This document shows, in pieces, positions 24,298-36,300 of a stretch of DNA of 64,000 nucleotides. The position numbers were made by a program, and so were the translations under genes. Below the pieces are notes generated by a model that saw nothing but the letters and a program-made list of their open reading frames with translations, was not told the DNA's origin and ran no database searches. Each line of letters begins with the position of its first letter. Positions within the stretch are counted from its first letter, which is position 1. Source of the DNA: Nemorincola caseinilytica (GTDB lineage: Bacteria; Bacteroidota; Bacteroidia; Chitinophagales; Chitinophagaceae); assembly GCF_039540515.1 (NCBI RefSeq), contig NZ_BAABFA010000019.1, positions 62,001 through 126,000 on the forward strand. Reading direction: 5' to 3'.

Positions 24298-26220
24298 ATG
24301 GCAAACGAACGTGTACTAGACTTTTTTATTGGTGGACTATTAAAAAGCGCTAATATAAAATACACTCCAAATGGCAGTGACATTAAAGAGATACAAACAG
24401 CATTGAAAACAGCCTCAAAAAAGGGTACAAGCAAAGTTGGATTTCCTGAATTTACTGCAAAAGTCGGCAATTTTATACTTGTTATTGAGAACAAGGCTGA
24501 TATGGAAAAGCAAGCCGTTTATGATGATGAGAAAAGAACAATATTGAGTAATTCTATAAAAGCACTAACTGACTTTGCCGAAAACGGTGCCTTGCATTAT
24601 GCACAACAAATTATTCAAAAAACAAATTTTAAAAAGGTTTTTGCTTTTGGTTGTTCCGGTGATGAAAAACATCACACGATACGGCCAATTTATGTAGATG
24701 AAAACTCATATCGTCTGTTAGAACCTATCCAAAATTTTGAAAACTTCAATGAAAAAAATGTCGAGCAATTTTATCGAGAACAGGTTCTCGGAGAAATGCC
24801 GCCGAAAATCTTGGAAAAGGACGGACTTATAAAAAAGGCAGGGGAATTGCATGAAGCATTACGCAATTACGGACAGTTGGGCGATAAAGAAAAGCCTCTT
24901 GTGGTATCAGCCATATTGTTAGCCTTACAGGACGAGAATTTTGACATTAATAGTCTTAAAGGAAATGCTACTCAAACCGATGGGAATAAGATATTTACTT
25001 CAGTACGAAATTTCATGTTGAAAGTTGATGTTTCCCCGGAAGTCAAGCGGGACAAAGTATTGCGCCAGTTTAATATTATTAGAGACCGAACAGTGCTCAA
25101 CCAGATAGATGATAGACTAAAAAATCCAAATAAGAAAAATGAGCTGGCTAAAACACCTTTACGATATTTTACAGAATTCATAAAAGAACATATTCTTGAT
25201 TCTATAAAAGCCAATGCTCATCAGGACGTACTGGGGCAATTTTATGGAGAATTTATGAGGTATAGCGGTGGTGACGGGCAAACATTAGGCGTTGTCCTTA
25301 CTCCAGATCATATCACTGAATTATTTTGCGACCTAGTACAGGTACAGCCAGATGATATGGTATTTGACCCCTGTTGCGGAACAGGCGGATTTTTAGTCGC
25401 TGCCATGCACCGAATGGAAAATTTAGCTAAAACAGAAAAAAAGAAGAAACATATAAAATCTCATCAATTACACGGAATAGAGATTAGAGAAGATATGTTC
25501 GCTATTGCAACAACCAATATGATTTTGCGGGATGATGGTAAAAGCAATTTAGTTCCTGATAATTTTCTAAACAAAACAGTGGCAGAACTAAGAGCAAATA
25601 AATATACCGTAGGTTTTATGAACCCGCCGTATTCACAAGCAAAAGGGAAAGATACCGCTCATCTTTCCGAAATCCATTTTATTGAACACTTACTAGATTC
25701 ACTGGCAAATGGGGGAAGGTGTGCAGTTATTGTTCCGCAATCTACTATGGTAGGTAAAAGTAAAGTCGATAACCAGGTAAAAAAGCGCATCCTGCAAAAC
25801 CATACCCTCGAAGGTGTGATAACGCTTAACAAAGAGACTTTTTATCGTATTGGTGTTAATCCTTGTATCGCCATATTTACTGCGCATAAGAAGCATGACC
25901 CAAATAAGTATTGTAAGTTTATCAATTTTGAAGACGATGGCTTCTTGATAAGAAAACATATAGGAATTGTAGAAACAGAAGTAGCCAAAGAAAAAAAAGC
26001 CCATTTACTTAATATATGGCTGCACGATTCACCAGCTGAAAGTCGTTTTATAGTAAGGACCACTATTGAACCTGAAGATGAGTGGCTTCATTCGTTTTAT
26101 TATTTTAACGATGAAATTCCCAAAGAAACCGATTTTGAGAAAACAATTGGCGATTATCTCAGTTTTGAATTTAGTATGATTATGCAGGACAGGACTTATT
26201 TATTTGAAAATGCAGAATAA
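24298..26220 (+). CDS. BcgI-type IIB restriction-methyltransferase subunit
   Basis: A 640-residue enzyme that both cuts and methylates DNA. The N-terminus carries a PD-(D/E)xK-type nuclease site (GFPEF with Glu51, VIENKAD with Glu64 and Lys66). The middle is an N6-adenine methyltransferase of HsdM type, with motif I FDPCCGTGG at about 357 and NPPY at about 442. Length and domain order match the A subunit of BcgI (637 residues), which pairs with a separate specificity subunit and cuts on both sides of its site. A plain type I HsdM would lack the nuclease part, so BcgI-like is preferred. The gene is AT-rich compared with the module to its left. Confidence 0.85.
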   Translation: MANERVLDFFIGGLLKSANIKYTPNGSDIKEIQTALKTASKKGTSKVGFPEFTAKVGNFILVIENKADMEKQAVYDDEKRTILSNSIKALTDFAENGALHYAQQIIQKTNFKKVFAFGCSGDEKHHTIRPIYVDENSYRLLEPIQNFENFNEKNVEQFYREQVLGEMPPKILEKDGLIKKAGELHEALRNYGQLGDKEKPLVVSAILLALQDENFDINSLKGNATQTDGNKIFTSVRNFMLKVDVSPEVKRDKVLRQFNIIRDRTVLNQIDDRLKNPNKKNELAKTPLRYFTEFIKEHILDSIKANAHQDVLGQFYGEFMRYSGGDGQTLGVVLTPDHITELFCDLVQVQPDDMVFDPCCGTGGFLVAAMHRMENLAKTEKKKKHIKSHQLHGIEIREDMFAIATTNMILRDDGKSNLVPDNFLNKTVAELRANKYTVGFMNPPYSQAKGKDTAHLSEIHFIEHLLDSLANGGRCAVIVPQSTMVGKSKVDNQVKKRILQNHTLEGVITLNKETFYRIGVNPCIAIFTAHKKHDPNKYCKFINFEDDGFLIRKHIGIVETEVAKEKKAHLLNIWLHDSPAESRFIVRTTIEPEDEWLHSFYYFNDEIPKETDFEKTIGDYLSFEFSMIMQDRTYLFENAE

Positions 26221-26229
26221 TAAATAGAG

Positions 26230-27321
26230 ATGGATTTAAAAAATAAAAATTGGAATGAATTCGAGATGGGCAAAATTTTCAAAATTTATGCTACGTCAAG
26301 TGGAATTGATAAAAACAAATTAGAGAACCACAACGGAAGGATACCTTATGTTACTCGCACTAATCAAACTAATGGATATGATTTATTTATTGGCAAGCAA
26401 TTAGAAAAATATCAGGTAAACAAAAAAAACGTTATAACCATCGGCTTGGATACACAAACTATTTTTTACCAACAAACGAATTTTTACACGGGGCAAAATA
26501 TTCAAATTCTTGAATTTAAAGAATTGAATGAACATGTAGCGATGTTCATAATTCCATTGTTAAAAAAACAAATGATGAAGTTTAACTGGGGTGGAAATGG
26601 AGCTACCCTAACAAGACTGAAAAAGGCGAAAATTCTACTTCCTTCAAATGCGGAGGGTGATCCTGATTATGATTTTATGGAGACATATACAAAGCATTTG
26701 AAAAGAGTGAAAGAACAGAATTATTTGGATTATATATCCCGTAATATTGAAGGATTAAAAGGAATATCAAAACCAGCTGCTTTAAAAGATAAGAAATGGG
26801 AAGTGTTTTTAATAGGAAAGTTGTTTAAGCTAACACAAGGAAAGTCAAAGGGGCTAAACCATCTGAATAGGGTTGAGTACGGCGGAGTTAATTATTTGGG
26901 AGCAACCAATAGTAATAATGGAGTAATTGCTTTTATAAAAGAGGAAGCACGTATGCTCCAAAAAGGAAACTGTATTTGCTTTATTAGAAATGGTGAAGGT
27001 TCTATGGGGTATGCTATCTATAAAAAAGAGGATTTTATCGCGACATCGGATATTAGCGCTGGCTATTCAAAATTTCTAAATAAACACGTTGGTTTATTTA
27101 TCACGACAATTGCCGATAAAGTCAGAGGTAAATATACGTTCGGTTATAAACGAAGTGATACAAGGTTGCAAAAGGAAAAAATTCTGCTTCCTGTTCAATC
27201 AGACGGTGAACCTGATTATGCTTATATGGAAAACTATATGAAGTATCAGGAATATCAGAAATTAGAACAATACCTGAATTTTAAGTCAAGTGAAGTTACA
27301 AATGTGATACAAATTGGATAG
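26230..27321 (+). CDS. BcgI-type specificity (S) subunit
   Basis: A 363-residue protein made of two target-recognition halves. Each begins with a similar segment (NWNEFEMGKIFKI at about 5 and KWEVFLIGKLFKL at about 190) and ends in a KILLPxxxxxxPDYxxM segment. This duplicated plan is typical of BcgI B and HsdS-like subunits, each half reading one half of a split DNA site. It starts 9 bases after the restriction-methyltransferase gene. The actual recognition sequence cannot be read from the protein. Confidence 0.85.
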   Translation: MDLKNKNWNEFEMGKIFKIYATSSGIDKNKLENHNGRIPYVTRTNQTNGYDLFIGKQLEKYQVNKKNVITIGLDTQTIFYQQTNFYTGQNIQILEFKELNEHVAMFIIPLLKKQMMKFNWGGNGATLTRLKKAKILLPSNAEGDPDYDFMETYTKHLKRVKEQNYLDYISRNIEGLKGISKPAALKDKKWEVFLIGKLFKLTQGKSKGLNHLNRVEYGGVNYLGATNSNNGVIAFIKEEARMLQKGNCICFIRNGEGSMGYAIYKKEDFIATSDISAGYSKFLNKHVGLFITTIADKVRGKYTFGYKRSDTRLQKEKILLPVQSDGEPDYAYMENYMKYQEYQKLEQYLNFKSSEVTNVIQIG

Positions 27322-27322
27322 T

Positions 27323-27790
27323 ATGCAAAAATCAATAGGGATCAGAGTGACACCGTCAACACTGTATTTCTCAATCGTTTCTTATGAAAATGAGGAGTTG
27401 GGAATCATTATAGTAGATAAAATAAATAACCCCAAAGCATTAAATATTCCAGAGCAATTAAAGTTCTTAAGAAATACACTATGCGACATTATCAATGAAT
27501 TTAGCATTACAAATGCGTGCATTCGAATAACTGAATCAAATGCGCAGTCAATTAATGTCTCTAGAATATATATTGAAGGTGTGATTCAGGAACTATTCGC
27601 AAGTTCAACAATCATTAAATACTATGTAGGCCAAATCTCCAACATAAGCGCAAATCTTGGCATAGAAAGGGTACAATTTAAACCCTATGCTGAAGGGAAA
27701 GAAGAATTTATGGGATTAAAAAATTGGGAGAAGTATTCGCTAGAAGAACGAGAAAGTTTAATGTCTGCAATTAGTGCTCTAAATATATAA
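27323..27790 (+). CDS. Possible RNase H-fold protein in the restriction cassette
   Basis: A 155-residue protein. The opening (KSIGIRVTPSTLYFSIV), a second strand with RITESNAQSIN and a helix after it suggest an RNase H-like fold similar to DUF3010-type proteins. The acidic residues of a nuclease site are not obvious, so activity is unproven. An in-frame TTG 3 codons upstream overlaps the S gene; the ATG 1 base after that gene's stop is preferred. It lies between the restriction genes and the kinase. Confidence 0.6.
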   Translation: MQKSIGIRVTPSTLYFSIVSYENEELGIIIVDKINNPKALNIPEQLKFLRNTLCDIINEFSITNACIRITESNAQSINVSRIYIEGVIQELFASSTIIKYYVGQISNISANLGIERVQFKPYAEGKEEFMGLKNWEKYSLEERESLMSAISALNI

Positions 27791-27793
27791 GCA

Positions 27794-28843
27794 ATGCCGT
27801 TAGGATTACATACGACCGAACTGAATTTTGAAACCACTAGAGAAATTGGTCAGGAGGGAAAAAATTCTCAAGTTTTTTTGGCACATGATAAACAACTTGA
27901 TGGGGAAATTGTTGTAAAAAAAATAGAAAAAAGCAAAATTGTCAATCCAACCGAATATTATGAAGAAGCGAAGAAGCTATATGCTTCTTCACATAGTAAC
28001 GTAGTAAGAGTGAATTATGGATGCTCTGACGCAAATTATATCTATATAGCCATGCCCTATTATAAAAATGGCTCTTTGAAAGCCCTAATTGCGACCAAAA
28101 ATCTAACAATAAGAGAAATTATCCGTTACTCGATCCAATTCTTATCTGGATTGCATCATATTCATTCAAAAGGCCTAATACATTTTGATGTTAAGCCGGA
28201 TAATATTTTAATTTCGGATAGTAACGAGGCTCATTTATCTGATTTTGGATTAACAAAAGCAATGAACAATTTTGGTTTTGCATCCCCTGAACAAATTTAC
28301 AGTAAGCAAATTCCCCCGGAAACTTTTTCAAGCTCAGATAAGACAATCCATTTTGATATATATTTAGCGGGATTAACAATATATAGACTATTAAATGGAG
28401 AAGGCCATTTCCATGATCAATTAGGCGTTTTTACAACACAATCTGATTATATAAATGCTGTAACGTCTGGCAACTTCCCTAATAGGAGTAGTTACTTGCC
28501 GCATATTCCTCTGAAACTACAAAGGATCGTCAATAAGGCCATAAGTGTAAATATTGCCGATAGGCATCGGACGATATTAGAACTGATAAATGAATTGAGT
28601 GATGTTGATGAAAATTTAGATTGGCGATTTTCTCAAACAGGCTCGACGGATTCATGGGAGCGTGATAATGGAACTCATAGATATAATGTGCAAGTCGATT
28701 TGGCAGACCCCAAAAATATTAGTATAATTACTACAAAGACCAACAATTTAACTTCCAAATCCCAACGTGAAACAGCTCACTGTCATTCTAATTTGACTGC
28801 ATCGAACGTTTTGTCTAAAATCAAACAAGCATTGAAGCTTTGA
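27794..28843 (+). CDS. Eukaryotic-like Ser/Thr protein kinase
   Basis: A 349-residue cytoplasmic kinase. It has the Gly-rich loop region (about residues 18-28), the ATP-binding lysine (VVKK, Lys42 or Lys43), the catalytic loop HFDVKPDN (Asp132, Asn137; the usual HRD reads HFD), the DFG motif (Asp150) and SPEQ in place of APE. A C-terminal segment of about 70 residues follows with no known domain; no membrane helix is seen. Kinases of this kind occur in phage-defence clusters, where they phosphorylate host proteins. It starts 3 bases after the RNase H-like gene, so it belongs to the cassette. Confidence 0.85.
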   Translation: MPLGLHTTELNFETTREIGQEGKNSQVFLAHDKQLDGEIVVKKIEKSKIVNPTEYYEEAKKLYASSHSNVVRVNYGCSDANYIYIAMPYYKNGSLKALIATKNLTIREIIRYSIQFLSGLHHIHSKGLIHFDVKPDNILISDSNEAHLSDFGLTKAMNNFGFASPEQIYSKQIPPETFSSSDKTIHFDIYLAGLTIYRLLNGEGHFHDQLGVFTTQSDYINAVTSGNFPNRSSYLPHIPLKLQRIVNKAISVNIADRHRTILELINELSDVDENLDWRFSQTGSTDSWERDNGTHRYNVQVDLADPKNISIITTKTNNLTSKSQRETAHCHSNLTASNVLSKIKQALKL

Positions 28844-28998
28844 AAATAAAGGCAATAAAGTATAATGAAAACGGATTAACCAGAGCTGAAAATACAGCTC
28901 CAAAATTCGTGCTGCCTAAAAACGACCTACATAAAAGCAACATAAAAATTGAGGTGCGAAATCATTATATTAAAGTGTCTAAAAAAGGAAAAAAATAG
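28840..28998 (+). CDS. Small basic protein coupled to the kinase gene
   Basis: A 52-residue frame with a TTG start that overlaps the kinase stop as TTGA, an arrangement that favours reinitiation. The protein is basic and probably beta-rich (MKIKAIKYNENGL, then NIKIEVRNHYIKVSKKGKK). No family was recognised. It may be an inhibitor or accessory factor of the kinase; this is inference from coupling only. Confidence 0.5.
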   Translation: MKIKAIKYNENGLTRAENTAPKFVLPKNDLHKSNIKIEVRNHYIKVSKKGKK

Positions 28999-30356
28999 CA
29001 CCCTACTTCTCAAGATAAGGTGCTTCTCCACTAGCGGTTACCGGTCAAGATTCAAGCTTGTATTTGCTTTTGAATTGATAAATCTTATAAAAAAAATCCT
29101 TGATTTGGTTCGAAGAAATGTCAGTTAGGGGCACACGACCAAAACTTAAAACTCCTGTAAACACTGCGTTTCAGGGGTTTTTTGTTTGTATTTGTAACCA
29201 AAGTGTACCCAACGCCAGCTTTTACTCGGTATTGTACCTTACTTGGCTGATAGCGAAATATTGCAAGTAATAGTGCCGACATTTGAGTTCAGCGATCAAC
29301 TCACGTTTTGCCTATCAATATACAAAGGCCAGGTAAATGATAGCTATTCCATCAAGGTCGCGAACGCTCACCTTTTCTTTATTTTTATTGTTTCTCGCGA
29401 TCCCGGCCAAGAATGCAGGCTTTATGCCTCGTTCAATTCTGCATGTCCATACATGTTTTTTCTCCGAGAACCGCACCAGTAGCGGCGTTCCGGCGTACTA
29501 GCATAGCACGGACGCTGTGCACTCTATCTTACCGGTATAGCGTTTTAAGTATAAATGAGTAAAGATCCCGACATGTGCGAAATAACATTTTGATACGGGA
29601 AAATGCATTCAATACCATAAAAAAGTGTGCGATATAGCCTGTCCGAAGGTTCTACGGCACATTTTTTTTACCTGGAAACAAATATTTATTATATCAATTT
29701 ATTTGATCTTCTGCAGGTAAAACATCAACATTTTGACCCTCCTCAGCTCTCATTTTGCTCTTCCCACCGCCTACATACATAGACAATAAAAACAAATCCA
29801 TATTATACATTATGCATTATTCATATGGTCGTGTTCCATAGCACAAAATGCGATACTGAAAACAAAATCATACATACAATGACCTTCGTCATGCGAAATT
29901 TGCTTTTTGAATAAGGATCGATATTATAGCCGCCTTCGAATATTGATATTTAAAATATTAGAATAATAATAGTTTTTGTTAAAAACTAGTTAATTATAAA
30001 AAATAAAGTATATAAGTATTTGTTAGAAAGTGGATGAAAACAAATATTTCTATCAATGCCAATAATAACTCGATAACACATCTGATAAAAATTATTTCAT
30101 GTAAAATTTAATCAGAAGGTTTTGAAATTCGGAATAGAGTTTTTAGGTTTGTCAAATCGAAAACATTTCATTAACAGTTTAGGCATTTTCATTTTTGTAT
30201 TTAGAAGAATAACGACTACTTTTTTTTACTTGTATATTTTGTGCGATTTTATTTTACCCCTTCCTACTATGAATGCACAATTAACACCTAGTTAGGGTTT
30301 TATTGGGTTTTTACATGCAATTGCTGATCATATTTTTTCATCATTAAAAATGATAT
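28999..30356. other. Gene-poor border between the restriction cassette and the core-like block
   Basis: About 1.36 kb without a convincing gene. A hairpin near 28997-29027 (AGCACC/GGTGCT) and a terminator at 29149-29184 lie at its left end. A 54-codon frame from ATG 29337 encodes a signal-peptide-like stretch but nothing else recognisable. From about 29.55 kb the sequence becomes very AT-rich up to the giant secreted-protein gene, and no clear promoter element stands out. This is where the base composition changes from the accessory to the core-like regime. Confidence 0.5.
29149..29184 (+). terminator. Hairpin terminator in the border region
   Basis: AAACTCCTG (29149-29157) pairs with CAGGGGTTT (29172-29180), with one G-U pair, and is followed by T residues. 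It could end the restriction-kinase transcript, or be left from a lost gene. Confidence 0.6.
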
Positions 30357-33300
30357 ATGAAAAAGTTGTATTTACTCCTTGTTGTATGCTTATGTGCCAT
30401 AGAGGCCTCTGCGACCACATATACCAACATTGCCAGCAGACCGCTGAACGTGGCCGCTAACTGGACCACGAACGGTCTGGCAGCGGGTGGTACTGCCGCC
30501 ACAGACTTCGCCACACCTGGCGATGTATTCATCTTAGCCAATGCTCCGGCCACTACTTCCCTCACTACAGACTGGACACTGGGCGCTGTTACGCTCAACA
30601 TCACCCGCGCGGTCACCTTCAATGGCGGCAGGGCTGTGATACTGAACGGTACCACCGCCACTGCCAACAATACACTTACCTTTTCGGCGGCGGGCAATAC
30701 ACTTACTGTAGGCAACGGCACCGATGCCACTACGCTTTCTACCACAGGGCGCATCACGTTCAGCGTAGCAACAGCTACACTCACCATCAATGCGCTGGCT
30801 ACGGTAGATATGCAGGCCACAGGGTCTACTCTGGCCCACCCCGGCACTATCATAGCTAATAATGGCACCCTCAAAACAGCATCTACATCGGCAACGGCTC
30901 TGCCTGCCTCTAAAGACTATACCAATGGCGGGGTATGCACAGGCACAGTATCATTCTACAGCGCTGCTGCGCAAACGATACCAGCAGGCACCTATTACGA
31001 TGTGTCCACCAGCGGTGGCGGCATAAAGACGATAGGCATATCTACAGTAAGGCACGAGCTGAACGCAGGCACAGGCACTAGCGTAAGGCCATCGGCCATA
31101 ACTACAGTGGTAACGGGTACCGGCGCCACCATCACAGGTAGCGGCACAGTGATAGTTACCGCCACATCGGCCACGGCCCTTACCACACAGTATGCCTTTA
31201 CCACATACACGCTCACAGGTCTTACGGTAGACTTCAACTCGACCACAGCACAATCTATAGCCGCCAGCGCTACTGTGGGCAATTATGGCAATCTCAGCAT
31301 CACTACCACTACAGCAGGCCTGAAGACACTACTGGGAGATATAACCGTACTGGGCAACGTATCGGTAAATGCTACTACGGCCCACAATGCGCTGGATGCA
31401 TCGGCAAGCAACTACCAGATAACCCTGGGTGGCAACTGGACCAACAAGAGCACATCGGGCTCTACAGCGCTCTTTGTGGGCAGGGCAGGTACAGTGACCT
31501 TCAATGGTACAGGCGTGCAGAACATAGGCGTGAACGGTGGTACCTCATACCCAAACTTTTACAACCTCACGAACAGTAACACCACCAACGTACTGAACCT
31601 GAACTCGAATGTGAACCTGGCAGGCAGCATGACCATAAATGCCGGTGGTACGGTAAATGCCGGTAGCAGCACTATGACCGTAGGTGGCAACTGGACCAAT
31701 AACGGCACATTCACGGCCGGCACCGGTACAGTGAACTTCAATAGCACACCCTCCCATTCGGTAACGGGCATTATGACCGGCGCCAATAAGTTCAATAACC
31801 TTACATGCTCCAGCGCTACACCATCTGTGATATCGTTCTCGGGCAATGTAGAAGTAGCAGGTAATCTCACCATGTCAGGCACCGGTACATTCAGTGCACC
31901 ACCCATATTGCAGGTGGGTGGCAACTTTGCGCACACAGCAGGCACCTTCACTGCCAATGGCGGCGAAGTGATACTGAACGGAACAGCTACACAAACACTA
32001 CCCGGTAGTGTGGCCACTGTTTTCAAAACACTCACCATAGACAACACCACACCCAGGACACTCACGTCTAACGGCATCATCACCATAGGTAATGCCTTTA
32101 CCCTCCCGCAGAACATAACCTGGAATACCACCACCTTTGCAGTAACAGACAGCAGCGACTTTACCAACAACGGCACCTACACCGCCACCACACAGGCCCT
32201 GAAGGTACTGGGCAACTTCATTAACGGGAATACGGGATCCTTCACATCGGGTACAGGTACTACGGCCGTAACTATAACCGGCGACCTTACCAACAACGGC
32301 ACCTTCAACGGATCGACAGGTACAGTGATACTGAACGGTACAGGTACACGCAACATCACCGGCAGCATGACCAGCCCCAGCGCGTTCAACAACCTTACAT
32401 TCAACAATGCCGCCGGCATATGGAACTTCAGCAACGATGCCACAGTGAAAGGCGCATTCACCATTACCACCGGTACAGTGAATGCACCAGCGGGTACATT
32501 GTATATAGGCGGAAACTTCGCCCATACTGCGGGCACCTTCAACGCCAATGGCGGAACGGTAGACCTCAATGGCGCTGCCAACCAATCGATACCCGGCACA
32601 CTGGCCACTACCTTCCGTACGCTGATCATAAGCGGCAGCAGCCGTACCATCACAGTGAACAGGGCACTTACCGTAGGCGCAGCACTTACCATACCTGCCG
32701 GCATCACCGTTACTGCAGCCGCTAATGCCATCACCGATAGCAGCGACCTTATAAACAACGGTACATACACTACTACCACACAGGCCCTGAAGGTGATGGG
32801 CGACCTTACCAATACAGGCACCTTCACTTCCAGCTCGGGTACTGCAGCAGTTACCGTGAATGGCAACTTCACCAACTCAGGTACATACACATCATCGGGC
32901 GCGGGAGTTATCTCTATAGGTGGCAACTATGCCAATACCGGTACATTCACCGCCAACACAGGTACGGTAAAATTCGCAGCCACTACTGCAGGCCGCACGC
33001 TTACGGGTAACATGACCGGCACCAGCAAGTTCAGGAGCCTCACATTCGTAGGCGTAGGCGGTACATGGTCGTTCGGCGGCGATGCCGAACTGGGAGGGAT
33101 ACTTACCATCACATCGGGCACTGTAACGGCCCCATCGGGTACACTGAAAGTCGCAGGCAATTTCGCCAAGGCAACAGCAGGCGTATTCACGCATAACAAC
33201 GGCACAGTAGAAATGAATGGCACAGCCGCACAGAGCATACCCGGCGCTACCATTACCTTCCACAACCTTAGCATTGCCAACACTACCGCCACAGTTACCG

Positions 33301-36300
33301 CCAATGCAGCTATGACCGTCAACAATATGTTCACCTCTGCTGCGGGCTCTACCCTCAATATGTCTACCCGCGCACTATCTGGCACATACGATGCTACCGG
33401 CCACAATGGCACCCTGCTCACACAGGCTACCTCATCGGCAGTGCCTACAGGCAAGACCTGGGGTGGCACTGTCAACTTCAACGCTACTGCGGCACAGGCC
33501 GTAGCGCGTGGTACCTATAACAACCTTACACTTACCGGCACTACTGCTGTAAAGACGCTGGGCGCAGGCGCTATGACCGTGAACGGAGACTTCACCCTCA
33601 TCTCTACTACAGGTATCACCGCGCTTGCCGGTGCGCTGGATGTGAACGGCAACATTCGCATAAAAGGCACCACGGGCAACAATATACTCGATGCCTCTGC
33701 CAGTAACTACCAGATAAACTGTGGCGGCAACTGGATAGATTCCAGCACTACAGCTACCGACCTTTTCAACGAAAGATCGGGCACTGTGATATTCGATGGC
33801 AGCAGCGCACAGCGCATCTATACCATTGCAGGTTCTGTACTGCCTACCTTCTACAATGTCACGATCAATAATACTAACTCACCCCTTGCTGTAAATACGA
33901 ACACCAACATTTCGGGTACGCTCAGCTTAGCAGCCAACACTGTGCTGAGCCCCGATGCGGGTGTGGTGTTCAATACACTGGCTGCGGCGGGTACGGTATC
34001 GGGCAGCGGTACATTACAGGTAACGCGGACGGCCGCTACTGCAGACTATAGCAACCAGTACAAATTCACTACCAATACCCTGGGCACTATCACGGTAGAC
34101 TATGCAGGCGCCGGCGCACAGGACATCAATACACTTACCTACGGCACACTGAAGACCAGTGGCAGCGGCACCAAGACAGCCACAGGCAACATCACACTGA
34201 ACAGTGCCCTGAACATAGGCTCGGGTACCTTGCTGGACCTCGGCAACAGCTATACACTGGGTGGCAGTGCATCTACCTTCACTGTAGACGGTACACTGCA
34301 GACAGCAATGCCTACTACTACAGGCACCGCTATACCTTCCGGCAAGACCTGGAGCGGAACAGGCACAGTGGCATACAATGCGGCCACCGGCCAGCAAACG
34401 ATAGTGAGCGGCACCTACAACAACCTTACACTCGGCAACAGCAGCAATACGGACACCATCATTGCTACTGTGACCGTAAATGGTACGCTTACCCTGGGCA
34501 AGCTGTCTCTGGGCAACAACAACATCATACTGGGCAGTAGCGCCACCATATGGGGTGCATCTGCATCCAATTATATAGTAACGAACGGTACGGGCCGCAT
34601 CCGCAAGCAGTTCATTGCCGATGGGTCATTTACCTATCCTACAGGAGATGCCGGTGGTCATTACAGTCCCATACAGCTCAATATGTCAGGTTCCGGTTAC
34701 TCGGGCGCCTATGCCGATGCCGGCACTGTAGCTGCCGTGCATCCCAGTAATGCCAGCGCCAATAACTACCTGGGCCGCTACTGGACCATAGCGCTCAATG
34801 GCATCACCGCACCTTCCTACAGTGTAACAGGCACATATGTCTCTGCCGATGTAAATGGCTTTGCTACCTCCATACTTTCTGCCGTCTATACAGGCTCGCT
34901 CCCATGGGTAGAGTTCTCAGGGGCAGACAGCGTAGCTAATACAGTTACAGCTACCGGGCTCAGCAATACTACTGTGGCCCTTAGCGGTACCGATGCCGTA
35001 CCTGTAGCATCGATATGGAACGGCACCACATGGAGCAATGGCACACCGGGCTCTGCTACCGATGTCACCATTACATCTACTGTAGTGCCTACACCGGCTA
35101 CGTTCTCGGTACACGACCTCACTATCTCCAGCGGGGTATCGCTCAATACCGGCACCACTGCCAGTGTCACCATCACCGGCGATCTCATCAACAATGGCAA
35201 AGGCCTTAGCGGCACAGGCACCGTCATCTTTGCGAAGGCAGGCACCAGTGCCATTACCGGCGATACCGTAGCCTTTGGCGGCACCATAAGGGTGAACTCT
35301 GGCTGCACACTACAGACCAACGAAAAGCTGAGGCTGTCATCGCGTGCTACATATACCGGCGTCATTGGCGAAAGCTATGGCACCATATCGGGCCGGGTGA
35401 TAGTAGAGCGATACAATGCCCCAAGGCGCGCCTATCGCTTCTTTGCACACCCTTATACCAGCGCCATCTCGCTTTCGCAGCTCACCGATATGATAGATAT
35501 CACAGGCGGCAGCGTGGCCAATGGTTATACTGCTACTCCGTCCAATAGCCCCTCTGCCTTCTGGTTCAACCCGCTCATAGCCGATACAGTTACCGTAGGC
35601 ACCAACAGTGGTTGGGTAGCATTCTCTGGCCCGCTCACCAACACCAACTGGAACAGGTACCAGATGGCAAGGGTAATGGTGCGTGGCGCCAAAGGTCAGG
35701 GCCTTACCTCGGCATCGTATACACCACTTTCGGTCATACTGTCTACAAAAGGCGAAGTGAACCAGGGTACACAAGTGATAACACTCACCAAGGGCACTAA
35801 TTCACAGTTCGTGACATGCGGTAACCCCTACCCTTGCGGCGTGCAGATGAGCACAGTAACAAAGGGTACCAGCATAAACGCCAACTATACCGTATGGGAT
35901 CCCAGCCTGGGTACAGCGGGCGCATATGTTAGCGTACCGTTCGGCATGTCCTATGTATTGCCTCCGTTCGCAGCCATAAGCACTACAGCTACAGACAATA
36001 CAGACAACACGCTCACCTTCCACGAGTCGGACAAGGTAAGCACCTTCACTACCCTCTTCAGGTCTGCTCCTATGCCGTCGTGGGTAGAGCTGCAGATAGC
36101 GGACAGCAATAAGGATTGGGACAGGGTATTGCTGCACCTAGATGGCGCCGCCACTGCCACACAGGATGCTACCGATGCCGTGAAGCTTTCTAACCCCGAC
36201 CTGGACCTGTATACGCTTTCTGCCGACAACGCAAGGCTGGCCATAGATGCCCGCCCATACAGTGCCGATATATCCATACCACTGGGTATAGCCTCTATGG

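Noticed and set aside
29243..29482. 79-codon frame with TTG start in the border region
   Set aside because: It has no domain, a poor start and conflicts with another frame that has a signal-peptide-like stretch. Neither is convincing.
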